From Paenisporosarcina indica (GTDB lineage Bacteria > Bacillota > Bacilli > Bacillales_A > Planococcaceae), in assembly GCF_001939075.1 (NCBI RefSeq), contig NZ_MPTA01000002.1, positions 1-64,000 of the forward strand: DNA of 64,000 nucleotides. Reading direction: 5' to 3'. This document shows positions 34,458 through 43,403 of this stretch, piece by piece. The position numbers and the translations under genes were made by a program. The notes beneath the pieces were generated by a model. It was not told the DNA's origin. It saw only the letters and a program-made list of their open reading frames with translations, and made no database searches. Each line of letters starts with the position of its first letter. The stretch's first letter is position 1.

Positions 34458-35797
34458 CTTGAAATCCCTGCTTTCTGTTTTTGGTTTAGTATGAACTCTA
34501 GCATCTCAGTGGCATCAGGCGTTTTGAGAATCATGTCAATATACGTCTGTTGCTTGTCATGAACTTGTTGTTTCGTCTTTTCCGCGTATAGTAATCGATG
34601 AATCATTTCACCTGTTTGACGAATATTGAAGATCTCGGAAACATCGATTGCTTCCATAAGCGGATTGTTCGTTAACAGTGGTTTCAACTCTTCTACCCAG
34701 CCGTTAGGAAAAGTTAAAAATGGGTAAATCCCTGTTGGTAAAACCTTGGTCCACTTCTCTAAAATGGACGCTCGTCCTTCGTGTTCTTCCCACTCATCTG
34801 GGAAAACAGTTTCACCATGTTCATCCGTGTAAACTTTGGTGTTCACTAAGCTAAGCACGGGAACGTAGCCAAATAATGCCTTAGCCATAGAACAGGACGT
34901 AATATTATCTGTGATAAAAAGATCACAAGAGAATAATAAATCTTCATATTCATCTAAGTTCATAAAAGGCATTCCAACAAACTCGATCATCGAATTTTCG
35001 GCATTTCTAATAAAACTGTTCTCTGGAGCGATTCCGACAATTATTACTTTAGAAGGGAGCTCGTGTACTTCCAAATAACATTCAATCAATTGCTGAATGA
35101 AGAATTCATAACTATAGTTTTTATTTGTATATAGTTTAGCTTCCATCAATCGCATTTTGACAAATAAACTTGCCCATGCTGCTTTTGAAACCATCACTAA
35201 TTTATCTTGTGGAGAAGTACACCCAAACCGGGTACGCATCGATTCTTTTACTGTTTCTTCTATATAAAAGGGTTCCTTGTAGAGAGTAACCGGCTGAATC
35301 CTTTCATTCTTAATGCGCGGGTCATTGATCGGACACGTGCGAATTACCTTCATCGATTCAGGGATTTCTCTTAAAAGAACCTTTGCTTTACTACCGATTC
35401 TAGATTTTTCAGTAGAGGCTTCATGGAATAACTGGTTTGTTAATACTTTGGCGTCTACCCCTAAATGTAAGGAGTCAATGGTAGCTGTTGGTATGCCTAA
35501 ATTCATGACATAATCCAGGTCAATTAAAGGTGATTCCAAATCAAGGTTATGGTAATCTGCTACAATGATCGCATTTGGTTTGAATTCGTCTACCAGTTCT
35601 TTAATAGCCGTTGTTTGCATCGTATTCTTCTTTAATGGAGTGGCTTCAACTCCTGAGTTTAATGCGTAGTCGATATGATTTTTGCTCGTTAAAAAGTGAG
35701 TCTTAATCCCGTTTGATTCCAACTGCCTTGATAAATAGATGGCATTGTGTAACTCCCCAATACTAAATTGGCTGGGGGCGATAAATAGTACCTTCAT
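34454..35797 (-). CDS. Glycosyltransferase-like protein (GT-B type)
   Basis: The 447-residue protein begins with MKVLFIAPSQFSIGELHNAI, a Rossmann-type start seen in GT-B glycosyltransferases, and has a second half with DLFITDNITSCSMAKALFGYVPVLSLVN, resembling their donor-binding region. The match is loose, so the enzymatic class is a tentative call. In an operon for an acyl chain it could glycosylate the product; dTDP-rhamnose genes lie just upstream at 44998-48332. Start: ATG after GAGGAGGG. Confidence 0.6.
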   Translation of the reverse strand: MKVLFIAPSQFSIGELHNAIYLSRQLESNGIKTHFLTSKNHIDYALNSGVEATPLKKNTMQTTAIKELVDEFKPNAIIVADYHNLDLESPLIDLDYVMNLGIPTATIDSLHLGVDAKVLTNQLFHEASTEKSRIGSKAKVLLREIPESMKVIRTCPINDPRIKNERIQPVTLYKEPFYIEETVKESMRTRFGCTSPQDKLVMVSKAAWASLFVKMRLMEAKLYTNKNYSYEFFIQQLIECYLEVHELPSKVIIVGIAPENSFIRNAENSMIEFVGMPFMNLDEYEDLLFSCDLFITDNITSCSMAKALFGYVPVLSLVNTKVYTDEHGETVFPDEWEEHEGRASILEKWTKVLPTGIYPFLTFPNGWVEELKPLLTNNPLMEAIDVSEIFNIRQTGEMIHRLLYAEKTKQQVHDKQQTYIDMILKTPDATEMLEFILNQKQKAGISR

Positions 35798-35816
35798 TTA
35801 CTCCCTCCTCTCAGTT

Positions 35817-38800
35817 CTAGTTGATGTACTTCAACGCCTCATTTAACGTACGGCTAACAGCCACATAAATCGAAAATTGACGATTCTTCATTTCACTCTT
35901 TTTCAGTCGTTGTAAAAAAGATAATTGAAAGCCTTTGTCTGGCCATTCAGACATGACAAATTGCAAATCTTGTTCATTTCCCCAAATAGATATATAGAAG
36001 TTATTGCCTAAATCCAAAACTGCTTTTGACTCATTTGAATGGAAGTTGCGTCTTGTTTTTGATTCTTTAAGTGTTTTCTCCCCTAAAGAATTCCAGTAAT
36101 ACAGCTGGCGTTCTTTGCCGAATTTATTCCAAAAAGCGTGCAAGGCAAAGTTTTCAATTTTAGAGATTTGATGATTGTCTGAAAAAGTTACATCTATTTT
36201 TACTAGCGGCGTGTTTGGTAGAGTCAAGTAATCGATGGTATAATCCAACGTACTGCAACGAACCCCTTGCCAAACTTTCTCATGCTTTTCAGTACTTTTA
36301 ATTTCACTGCAAGTAAATGTATCGAGATCACCTTGATGAAAAACAATTCCTTTATCTATGTTCACCTCATGTGTTAGCTTGTGTGGATGGATTCCAGCAG
36401 GTGTCGACGTATTTTGACCATAAGACTTTAATGCAGGAAAATGTGAACTCACGAGATTTTTGGATTCATATTTCAAACTTGTCAATGATGCTTGAAGATC
36501 AGCTGAAATCTCAAACTCGAGACACCCATTATTAACTGAATAGACAGGGATGTTCTTTTTTTCTGTTCGTTCGATCTTTACTTTTGCAAGTTGATCCACA
36601 ATGTGAAAATGAAAGTGTTTAGAAATGACAATCCCTTTTGCTTCATTTGTAAACGTAATCGTTCCAACAATTCTCTTCTTATCTGTCTCGATTTCAATTG
36701 GAAAAGAATGAACAACAGGATGTTGTGATGTGAATTTTTCTACTGTTTTCATTTCATGAATGTGTAGATCCGGAATATTCATCTCCAATTGTCCGGTTAA
36801 GCCGCTAGCATGTTGAGTATCCAAGTTAACTAGTAATGAAAGTGATTCCCCGTTCATTACTACGTCAGGATTATTCACCTGAATTGTTGCTCTGCCTATG
36901 TAGTCCCGATTAATTTCTTTAACGCCACCCAAGGATTTCCATACTCGTTCAACTTCATTTCCCCCAGCATAACCAACCGTATAATAATGAGTGGCATCTG
37001 GCGTCATAGTCGTCGTTAGCTTTTCTGCTATTTTCAAACTCTGTTTTTTGAGTGAATCATCAACATTGATCAGTCCAAACAACGAGTTTGCTGTTGGTGT
37101 TTGTATGGTCCTTTCTTGCGACAGGCGATTAAAAACAACGGAAGGCATCCAGCGTAATCCATATAAAATCGATTCTTCTTCCCCTTCCCAAATTAAACCG
37201 ACTGCCAGCTCTTTATTTTCAAATGAACTCCACGGCATCGAGTAGGCATTCGGATCACTAGGATAATCTTGATCACGCATATATTCAAAATCATTTGTAA
37301 GGAATGGGAAGTCTTCATATACAAAAGTGTCTTTAACGGAACCTGCCTTAAACGGGATTGTGACTACAGCTTCTTGTAATGTGCACCAAGGAGTGATTTT
37401 CAAGAGTTTCCCTTCACCAAGTGCAAAGTCTTCTATTTTTACCAACCCATCGCTGCCAAGCAAACATTTTCGCACTACGTTTAGTTGGTTATCTTTAATT
37501 TCTATCACTATCAGCACATTTACTTCACTTGGTTCAACTACGATTAATTTTCGGTTTGTCATACGCTTGACCGTTCCTCTAAACGGGGAACCTAAATCGG
37601 GCCAGGCTTCTTCCACCAATTGTTTTCCTGTCGTTCGCTCAATCACACGCAAGCCGCCAGTTTTGTGATTCATTTCCACTCGTATTCGAAGATTTTCCAA
37701 GTAAGAGTGATCATGACTACTAAACCGTATTGTAGAAAGAGACGTTAATACCGGTATTTTTATTTCTGTCGATCTTATTTTTTCTCGATTGCTGTTATAT
37801 AGAGAAACCTCAGCTTTACTAATGCCGTGTTGCGAACAAGTTAGTTTAAGTGGAAGTAATATCCCTTCATGTCCATCTATTGAAATTGGGTTGAATTCAA
37901 CCGCATCATCCAATCTCATCACGGAACGGTCAATTGGCAACATACGTATATATCCCTGAAATGGCTCAGACGTATTGTTCTTGATTTTCAAATCAATCGT
38001 TGCAGGTCTATCACGATTAATGGACGTCATTTCGTTTAATGAAAGTTCAATTGGGATCGTTGCCTTAAATCCGTAATGGAACGTAAATGCACATTCGCCA
38101 AACCGTATACTGGTTTGTAAGGAACTACTATCTTCCATTTGAGAAGAAATTATCGTCTTTTCTTCCCAGCTAATCGATTCACCGGGGTCTAGTAATCGTC
38201 TTTTCTTCCCATTTTTATAGGAAAGTGATGTCTTTCCCATGTGTGTGTTAAAGGTTACTAATACTCTCCGATCCAGTCGATTTTCATATTCAAATCGAAG
38301 AGTTACTTCTTGCCCCACATTTAGTTGCTGCCCCTCTAGGATATAGCTACAAAAACGAAACCGTGGATCCTCCATCATGGCGACTTTTTCCGTCATTAAA
38401 TCCATCCAGCATGAGATGATGTCATCTCCGAATTTCATTTCGTATTGATAGGTTTCCATGCCATTGATGTCAAACGTATCGCTGTCGAATGAACGGATAT
38501 CCTTTGCACTGACTAAACTTCTCCAGCCGCTTTCAACTAAAGAATCATCCAATTCTTCAACCTTATAGCCAGTTTTCAGGAAATTGATGATCAGTGGAAG
38601 GTAACTCCGTAATTCCAAATAGCCGTCATAGTCAATATACGATTGCTTATTTCGAATGAAACCGACACGCTTATAGAGCGGTAAAGCAGCTGAATTTGTT
38701 GGATCAACATCAACATCGATGTACTTATATCCCAATTCGGTTAATTGTTTAATAGAATCCGAAAAAAATTTCCCCGGTAAAGGTCCATTACGAAATTGGG

Positions 38801-39074
38801 GGTGAATCAAAAATTTACTTCCCCACACGGAGTCAGGGCCTGCCGCTTTTTGTCCACAGTACTTTGAAAACAGCATCGTCCCGATAATTTTCTCTTCATA
38901 CTCCAAGCACAGGAACAAAATAATCTCGGTGTGAGCAAACAATCCACGGATATCACTTTCTTTTATTGGGTATCCAGCTGTCACTGGGCCATATCCAAAC
39001 TTATTAAATAAACTTGAAATTTGCCCTGCATCTTCTATCAAACACTTGCGAATTTTAACTTTACCTAGCTCCAT
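35817..39074 (-). CDS. Large GNAT-fusion protein of unknown function
   Basis: This 1085-residue protein has an N-terminal GNAT-like domain (about residues 8-160). It includes FLIHPQFRNGPLPGKFFSDS in the acetyl-CoA-loop position and NSAALPLYKRVGF, typical of the end of the fold. About 900 residues follow with mostly beta-strand character and no signal peptide. Some stretches (YYWNSLGE, NNFYISIWG, TPLVKIDVTFSD) recall beta-sandwich domains of carbohydrate-active proteins, but I do not recognise a family. It may transfer an acyl group to an amine as part of the pathway (inference). Start: ATG at 39074 is nine bases after GGGG; a TTG at 39089 is the alternative. Confidence 0.6.
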   Translation of the reverse strand: MELGKVKIRKCLIEDAGQISSLFNKFGYGPVTAGYPIKESDIRGLFAHTEIILFLCLEYEEKIIGTMLFSKYCGQKAAGPDSVWGSKFLIHPQFRNGPLPGKFFSDSIKQLTELGYKYIDVDVDPTNSAALPLYKRVGFIRNKQSYIDYDGYLELRSYLPLIINFLKTGYKVEELDDSLVESGWRSLVSAKDIRSFDSDTFDINGMETYQYEMKFGDDIISCWMDLMTEKVAMMEDPRFRFCSYILEGQQLNVGQEVTLRFEYENRLDRRVLVTFNTHMGKTSLSYKNGKKRRLLDPGESISWEEKTIISSQMEDSSSLQTSIRFGECAFTFHYGFKATIPIELSLNEMTSINRDRPATIDLKIKNNTSEPFQGYIRMLPIDRSVMRLDDAVEFNPISIDGHEGILLPLKLTCSQHGISKAEVSLYNSNREKIRSTEIKIPVLTSLSTIRFSSHDHSYLENLRIRVEMNHKTGGLRVIERTTGKQLVEEAWPDLGSPFRGTVKRMTNRKLIVVEPSEVNVLIVIEIKDNQLNVVRKCLLGSDGLVKIEDFALGEGKLLKITPWCTLQEAVVTIPFKAGSVKDTFVYEDFPFLTNDFEYMRDQDYPSDPNAYSMPWSSFENKELAVGLIWEGEEESILYGLRWMPSVVFNRLSQERTIQTPTANSLFGLINVDDSLKKQSLKIAEKLTTTMTPDATHYYTVGYAGGNEVERVWKSLGGVKEINRDYIGRATIQVNNPDVVMNGESLSLLVNLDTQHASGLTGQLEMNIPDLHIHEMKTVEKFTSQHPVVHSFPIEIETDKKRIVGTITFTNEAKGIVISKHFHFHIVDQLAKVKIERTEKKNIPVYSVNNGCLEFEISADLQASLTSLKYESKNLVSSHFPALKSYGQNTSTPAGIHPHKLTHEVNIDKGIVFHQGDLDTFTCSEIKSTEKHEKVWQGVRCSTLDYTIDYLTLPNTPLVKIDVTFSDNHQISKIENFALHAFWNKFGKERQLYYWNSLGEKTLKESKTRRNFHSNESKAVLDLGNNFYISIWGNEQDLQFVMSEWPDKGFQLSFLQRLKKSEMKNRQFSIYVAVSRTLNEALKYIN

Positions 39075-39100
39075 AATGGATAACCCCAATCAATTCTTTG

Positions 39101-39604
39101 TTACTCAGGACGTTGTGAAACTACGAGTACTCCTGATGCTACACACTCATGATTGACATGAGCCGAAACCTTTACTTTTGATAGGATTCCATAGCTCTTC
39201 CCTATATCTGCTCGTAGTCGCAGCTGATCTCCAGGAACGACAGGCTTCATAAACTTCATATCTTTTATTGAAACGAGATAGCCAACTCGCGAGGAAATAT
39301 CAATGTCTTCCGCGACAGTTTCTGCGGTTGCTGCTACTTCCTCATTCGATTCCTTCATTGCTTCCAAAGCTCCCTTACAGTACACGACCGCTGTAAGTTG
39401 AGCCATTGCTTCTACAATCAGAACGCCTGGCATGATCGACTCATTCGGAAAGTGTCCTTCAAAAAAAGGCTCACTGATGGTCACGTTTTTAAGCCCAACG
39501 CCCGTCACGCCTGGTTTGAGCTCAACAATGCGATCTAATAAAAGAAAGGGCCATCGATGTGGAATTGTTTTCTTGATTTCATTTACATCCATTACCACTT
39601 TCAT
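39101..39604 (-). CDS. fabZ: FabZ-like 3-hydroxyacyl-ACP dehydratase
   Basis: A 167-residue hot-dog-fold dehydratase that removes water from 3-hydroxyacyl-ACP to give the trans-2-enoyl form. Catalytic His51 (EGHFPNESIMPG) and Glu65 (VEAMAQ) have the 14-residue spacing of FabZ, and PHRWPFLLLDR precedes them. It is slightly longer than typical FabZ (about 140-150) because of a 20-residue insert around SNEEVAATAETVAED. Start: ATG at 39604 has GGAGGAG eight bases upstream; the upstream GTG/ATG codons overlap the end of the ACP gene. Confidence 0.9.
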   Translation of the reverse strand: MKVVMDVNEIKKTIPHRWPFLLLDRIVELKPGVTGVGLKNVTISEPFFEGHFPNESIMPGVLIVEAMAQLTAVVYCKGALEAMKESNEEVAATAETVAEDIDISSRVGYLVSIKDMKFMKPVVPGDQLRLRADIGKSYGILSKVKVSAHVNHECVASGVLVVSQRPE

Positions 39605-39609
39605 CGCCA

Positions 39610-39897
39610 TCACTCCTCCGTGTTCTCAACAATATAATCGGCTAACTTGTTGATCGAGCTAAATACCTCAATATTGTCATCATAAACAGTGACATTAAAC
39701 TCATCTTCAATCACAACAAATAATTCAAGTGCGTCAATTGAGTCCAATCCTAAGCCCCGTCCGAATATAGGTTGATCATCGGTGATCAATTTCGGATCGA
39801 TTTCCAAATCCAATCTTTCGACAATAATTTCCTTCAATCGATCTGTTAGTTGTCTTCTTTCTTGTGCAAGTTCTTTCGTTTCTAAATATGTAAGCAT
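39610..39897 (-). CDS. Acyl carrier protein
   Basis: This 95-residue acidic protein has the phosphopantetheine site at Ser53 in GLGLDSIDALEL. An N-terminal extension of about 15 residues makes it longer than the ordinary FabC/AcpP (about 77). DSI rather than DSL is common in specialised ACPs. It would carry the growing chain for the ketosynthase at 30870, the reductase at 39923 and the dehydratase at 39101. ATG at 39897 follows GAGAGGG by ten bases. Confidence 0.93.
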   Translation of the reverse strand: MLTYLETKELAQERRQLTDRLKEIIVERLDLEIDPKLITDDQPIFGRGLGLDSIDALELFVVIEDEFNVTVYDDNIEVFSSINKLADYIVENTEE

Positions 39898-39922
39898 GTT
39901 TTCACTACCCTCTCTCTTTTCA

Positions 39923-40669
39923 TTATCCGTTTATTAATCCACCATCGATGGTGAAGACTTTTCCTGTGATATAGGAAGAATCATTTGAACTTAAGAACGA
40001 TACTAATTTCGCGACTTCTGCTGGCTTGCCCATCCGTTTTAAGGGGACTAATTCCATCATTTGAGCCAATGTTGCCTGATCCATTGATTTAGTCATATCT
40101 GTTTCGATAAACCCTGGTGCTACAACATTTGCACGAATATTGTACTGCGATGCTTCTAAAGCTAAACTTTTTGTAAATGCGATAATTCCACCTTTTGAGG
40201 CAGAATAATTTGCTTGCCCCCTTGCACCTGAAATCCCACTAGTAGAGGCCACATTTACGATGGTTCCTTTTTTATGGATCATCATTTGCTTGACGGCTTC
40301 TCTTGTACACAAGTAAGTACCGCGGAGATTGACATTGATTACATCATCCCACTTAGCGCTGCTCATCAATGGAAGGAAACCATCTTTAGTAATCCCGCTG
40401 TTATTGACGAGAATATCCAGTCTTCCATAGAGTTTTTTCACTTCTTTAAATAACATTTTGATTTCTTTCTCGTCTGACACATCGACTTTCATGGCAATTG
40501 CTTTGCCGCCTGCGTTCTTGATTTCTGAAAGTGTTTCTTCCATTTGAGTGCTACTGCTCACATACGTCAGGACCGTAGTGACCCCTCGTTGTGTCAATTC
40601 CATTGCAATGGCTTTTCCAATTCCTTTAGATGCACCAGTCACAATCGCGACTTCATCTCCTGTATACAA
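39923..40669 (-). CDS. fabG: 3-oxoacyl-ACP reductase (ketoreductase)
   Basis: A 248-residue short-chain dehydrogenase with the NADPH motif TGASKGIG (residues 11-18), NNSG at 89-92 and catalytic Ser142, Tyr155 and Lys159 (YSASK). It reduces 3-oxoacyl-ACP to the 3-hydroxy form. The closing stretch SSYITGKVFTIDGGLING is typical of FabG. Start is TTG at 40669, six bases after AGAGGTG. Confidence 0.92.
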   Translation of the reverse strand: MYTGDEVAIVTGASKGIGKAIAMELTQRGVTTVLTYVSSSTQMEETLSEIKNAGGKAIAMKVDVSDEKEIKMLFKEVKKLYGRLDILVNNSGITKDGFLPLMSSAKWDDVINVNLRGTYLCTREAVKQMMIHKKGTIVNVASTSGISGARGQANYSASKGGIIAFTKSLALEASQYNIRANVVAPGFIETDMTKSMDQATLAQMMELVPLKRMGKPAEVAKLVSFLSSNDSSYITGKVFTIDGGLING

Positions 40670-40718
40670 TCACTTCACCTCTTTTTGAAATGTAACTCCC
40701 TTTTTATAGGGAAACTCT

Positions 40719-41663
40719 TTATACCTGCAAAGATAGTTTCTTAACCTTTTTCATGTTCTTTTTATAAGACATGACAGATTCAGTAGAGATCGTTACGACG
40801 TCTTGTAAATCAAATGCTCTCAATAAACCCGATAAGTTTTTACTCGGCCCTACTTCAAAAATATCTGTTGTGTCAAAAGTGGAAAGACAGTCAATCGTTT
40901 GTCTCCATAAAACTGGTCGTGTACATTGTAGTTGGATGTCTTCAAGGATTTCATTTTTATTTGTTGCTACTTTCGCATTGCAATTCAAGATGACGGGGAT
41001 TGCTGCATCTTCTACTGAAAACTGATAGATATAGTCCATGAATTCCTGTTCCATTTCTTGCATTAAACTTGAATGGAACGCTTGGCTGACATTCAATAGT
41101 TTTGTTTTGATACCAGGAATTTCGTCTACGGATTGTTTAAACTTTGCAATCTTTTCGAGTTCACCCGAGAAAACAACTTGTATGGGCGAGTTATGAGCGG
41201 ACATCTCGACTCCAAAATCAAACGCTTTTTCAAGAACCTCTTCTAATTGTTCTTCTCTTGATCCCACTACCGCTACCATATTTCCGAGTTTCTTGACTGC
41301 CGCCATACACTTCCCTCGTTGATGAACAATCTGTAAAGCATCTGCAAAAGTAAGTGAACCCGCAGCGACCAATGCGGAGAATTGCCCGACACTATGACCA
41401 GCCACAACATTTGGTGTAATCCCTTCGCTTTTCAATAAGCGATACATCCCAATACTGGAGGTCACAATTGCAGGTTGAGCGATCTGAGTTGCGGTCAATT
41501 GATCATTTGGACCAGAAAAACAGAAATTTTTTAGATCGACCCCCAGAATGTCGTTTGCTTCCTCGAATAACTCTTCATAAATGAATTCGTATTGGTTATA
41601 GAAGTCTTTTCCCATCCCTACATGTTGAGATCCTTGTCCAGGAAATATAAAAGCTGTACTCAT
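40719..41663 (-). CDS. fabD: Malonyl-CoA:ACP transacylase
   Basis: The 314-residue protein matches FabD in length. It has PGQGSQ at 8-13, the active-site serine Ser91 in GHSVGQ, Arg116 and His197 in AFHSSLM, consistent with malonyl transfer. It loads the extender unit onto ACP. The start ATG overlaps the thioesterase stop by four bases (ATGA), so the two are coupled. A dedicated FabD in the operon suggests the pathway does not rely on the housekeeping enzyme. Confidence 0.93.
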   Translation of the reverse strand: MSTAFIFPGQGSQHVGMGKDFYNQYEFIYEELFEEANDILGVDLKNFCFSGPNDQLTATQIAQPAIVTSSIGMYRLLKSEGITPNVVAGHSVGQFSALVAAGSLTFADALQIVHQRGKCMAAVKKLGNMVAVVGSREEQLEEVLEKAFDFGVEMSAHNSPIQVVFSGELEKIAKFKQSVDEIPGIKTKLLNVSQAFHSSLMQEMEQEFMDYIYQFSVEDAAIPVILNCNAKVATNKNEILEDIQLQCTRPVLWRQTIDCLSTFDTTDIFEVGPSKNLSGLLRAFDLQDVVTISTESVMSYKKNMKKVKKLSLQV

Positions 41664-42076
41664 ATGTCGCCTCCAAAGAATGTATCAATTTTTTCATTAA
41701 TATGATCTGGCAGCCTTAAAATCAATGTCCCATCCGTTCGAGTGAAGGCATGTTCAGAACTCCCTTTTGCTAAGAGCGTTCTGCCATGTTTTCTGTAAAC
41801 GTTGTAAACAAACGTAAGATAAGCTTTACTAGGTTTGATCAATGCCGTCTCCACAATGACGGTCTCTCCAAATTTTGCTGATTGCTTATAGTTACAATTG
41901 ATGTTGATGACGGGCATATAGAGTTGATTATGGGCTTTCCCAAAATCGATGCCCGCCTCTTTGGAAAGTTGAATTCTCCCCATTTCAAACCAAGTAAAAT
42001 AATTGGAATGATGGACAACCCCCATCGGATCACATTCCTTATACCGAACAGGAATCTCAACTTTAATCCATTTCAT
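41660..42076 (-). CDS. Acyl thioesterase (YbgC/FadM-like, hot-dog fold)
   Basis: A 138-residue 4-hydroxybenzoyl-CoA-thioesterase-like protein. The catalytic Asp16 is in KECDPMGVVHHSNYFTWFE, the family signature. It would release the acyl chain from ACP or CoA, either as the product-release step or as proofreading of stalled chains. It precedes fabD with a four-base overlap. Start: ATG after GGAGGGATG. Confidence 0.88.
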   Translation of the reverse strand: MKWIKVEIPVRYKECDPMGVVHHSNYFTWFEMGRIQLSKEAGIDFGKAHNQLYMPVININCNYKQSAKFGETVIVETALIKPSKAYLTFVYNVYRKHGRTLLAKGSSEHAFTRTDGTLILRLPDHINEKIDTFFGGDI

Positions 42077-42137
42077 TTAAGTACATCCCTCCATTCGATG
42101 CGTTGATTGTTTTCATGCAAATCCCATCTTTTTGAAG

Positions 42138-43388
42138 TCAGTTAAAACGGAACATACGGACAGATAGGAATAGAAAGACAACGCCCATCCCGAATAGAAC
42201 ACTGATTGAAGGCAAAATGGATGCCATTCCTTCTCCATAGATTAAGAGATTATTAAATGCACTCATGGACCAAGCTGTTAATGTAACGTGTGCAACGGTT
42301 TGAAGCCATTCAGGGACGATATATAACGGCCACCAAGAACCACCAAGTGCTGACATGGATAAAACAATTAGTAGAGATACACCACTAGCTTGGGCACGCG
42401 TCTTGCAAACGGATGCAATCAACATAGCTAGTCCAGTTGCAGCAAAAGCGGTTGCTACGATTAATGTAATTAAACCTAGGATTGAATTTCCTACCCACAT
42501 GCCAAATGCGAAATGTCCGACTAAAAAGAGGACAAACATTTGGAAGAGCGCGGTTAAAAAGTTTGAAAGCATTTTTCCACCTAAAATGGACAGTCTCGAA
42601 ATGGGCAGTGTTTGCAGTTTACGCAATGTCCCGCGTTCACGTTCCTCTAGTAAACTAGTTGCCGCAGCAGTTGTTCCTAAAAGGACAAACATGACCGCAT
42701 AACCTGGAACATTTGATTCAAACGGCGTGGTTTCACGTGCTTTGTCGCTAGTTTCCATCTTTTCAACTTTCACTTGAACGGGTGGATTTGCAGTGAAATG
42801 CTCACTTTGCTCACCAATGGTTGCGATCTCGTTCGTCGGATCGATGGTCACACCGTTCAGCTCTTGCGTTTTGCTTACAATACTTTGTACAGCTGTAACA
42901 CCAACTGAATTCACGACGTTTGCCATGGATAGTTTTGAGGTATATTGAGACAATACATCCGTTACTACACCAGGAATCACTCGGTCTACTGGATCCGTCA
43001 AGACGATGAGTTCAGCGTTCTCACCATTTTTCACATTTTCAGAAAAACCTTTCGGAATGATAATCGCTGCTTTCTTATCGACGACCAAACGTTGAGCTTC
43101 TTTCCGAGTCATCAGGGATTCTTTGCCATCATCTGATTCATACGTATCGATTAATTTCAAGATTGGTGTTTCCTTCAATACACTGAGCAATTCATCTGTA
43201 ACTTCACCTTGATCTTCTACCACGATTGGAATGGAAAACTGTTCCACTTCACCTTCCGTAAACATTCCGGATAATGCAAAACTAGCAATCGCGATAATGA
43301 TGACGGGAGTTAAGATTAAATAAACAAGTCCCGGTATATCCCGTAAGAAAATACGTAAATCTTTAGCTGCCATGTTCCAAATATTCAA
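42138..43388 (-). CDS. ABC-2-type transporter permease
   Basis: The 416-residue membrane protein has one N-terminal membrane segment (about 21-43), an extracytoplasmic domain of about 170 residues and five or six C-terminal membrane segments, with the ERGTLRKLQTLPISR loop of ABC-2 exporters near residue 250. It pairs with the ATPase encoded just before it. Such exporters move drugs, lipids or polysaccharides outward, so it probably exports the operon's product (inference). Start is TTG at 43388, six bases after GGAGAG. Confidence 0.9.
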   Translation of the reverse strand: MNIWNMAAKDLRIFLRDIPGLVYLILTPVIIIAIASFALSGMFTEGEVEQFSIPIVVEDQGEVTDELLSVLKETPILKLIDTYESDDGKESLMTRKEAQRLVVDKKAAIIIPKGFSENVKNGENAELIVLTDPVDRVIPGVVTDVLSQYTSKLSMANVVNSVGVTAVQSIVSKTQELNGVTIDPTNEIATIGEQSEHFTANPPVQVKVEKMETSDKARETTPFESNVPGYAVMFVLLGTTAAATSLLEERERGTLRKLQTLPISRLSILGGKMLSNFLTALFQMFVLFLVGHFAFGMWVGNSILGLITLIVATAFAATGLAMLIASVCKTRAQASGVSLLIVLSMSALGGSWWPLYIVPEWLQTVAHVTLTAWSMSAFNNLLIYGEGMASILPSISVLFGMGVVFLFLSVRMFRFN

Positions 43389-43403
43389 TTTTTTCTCTCC
43401 GTT

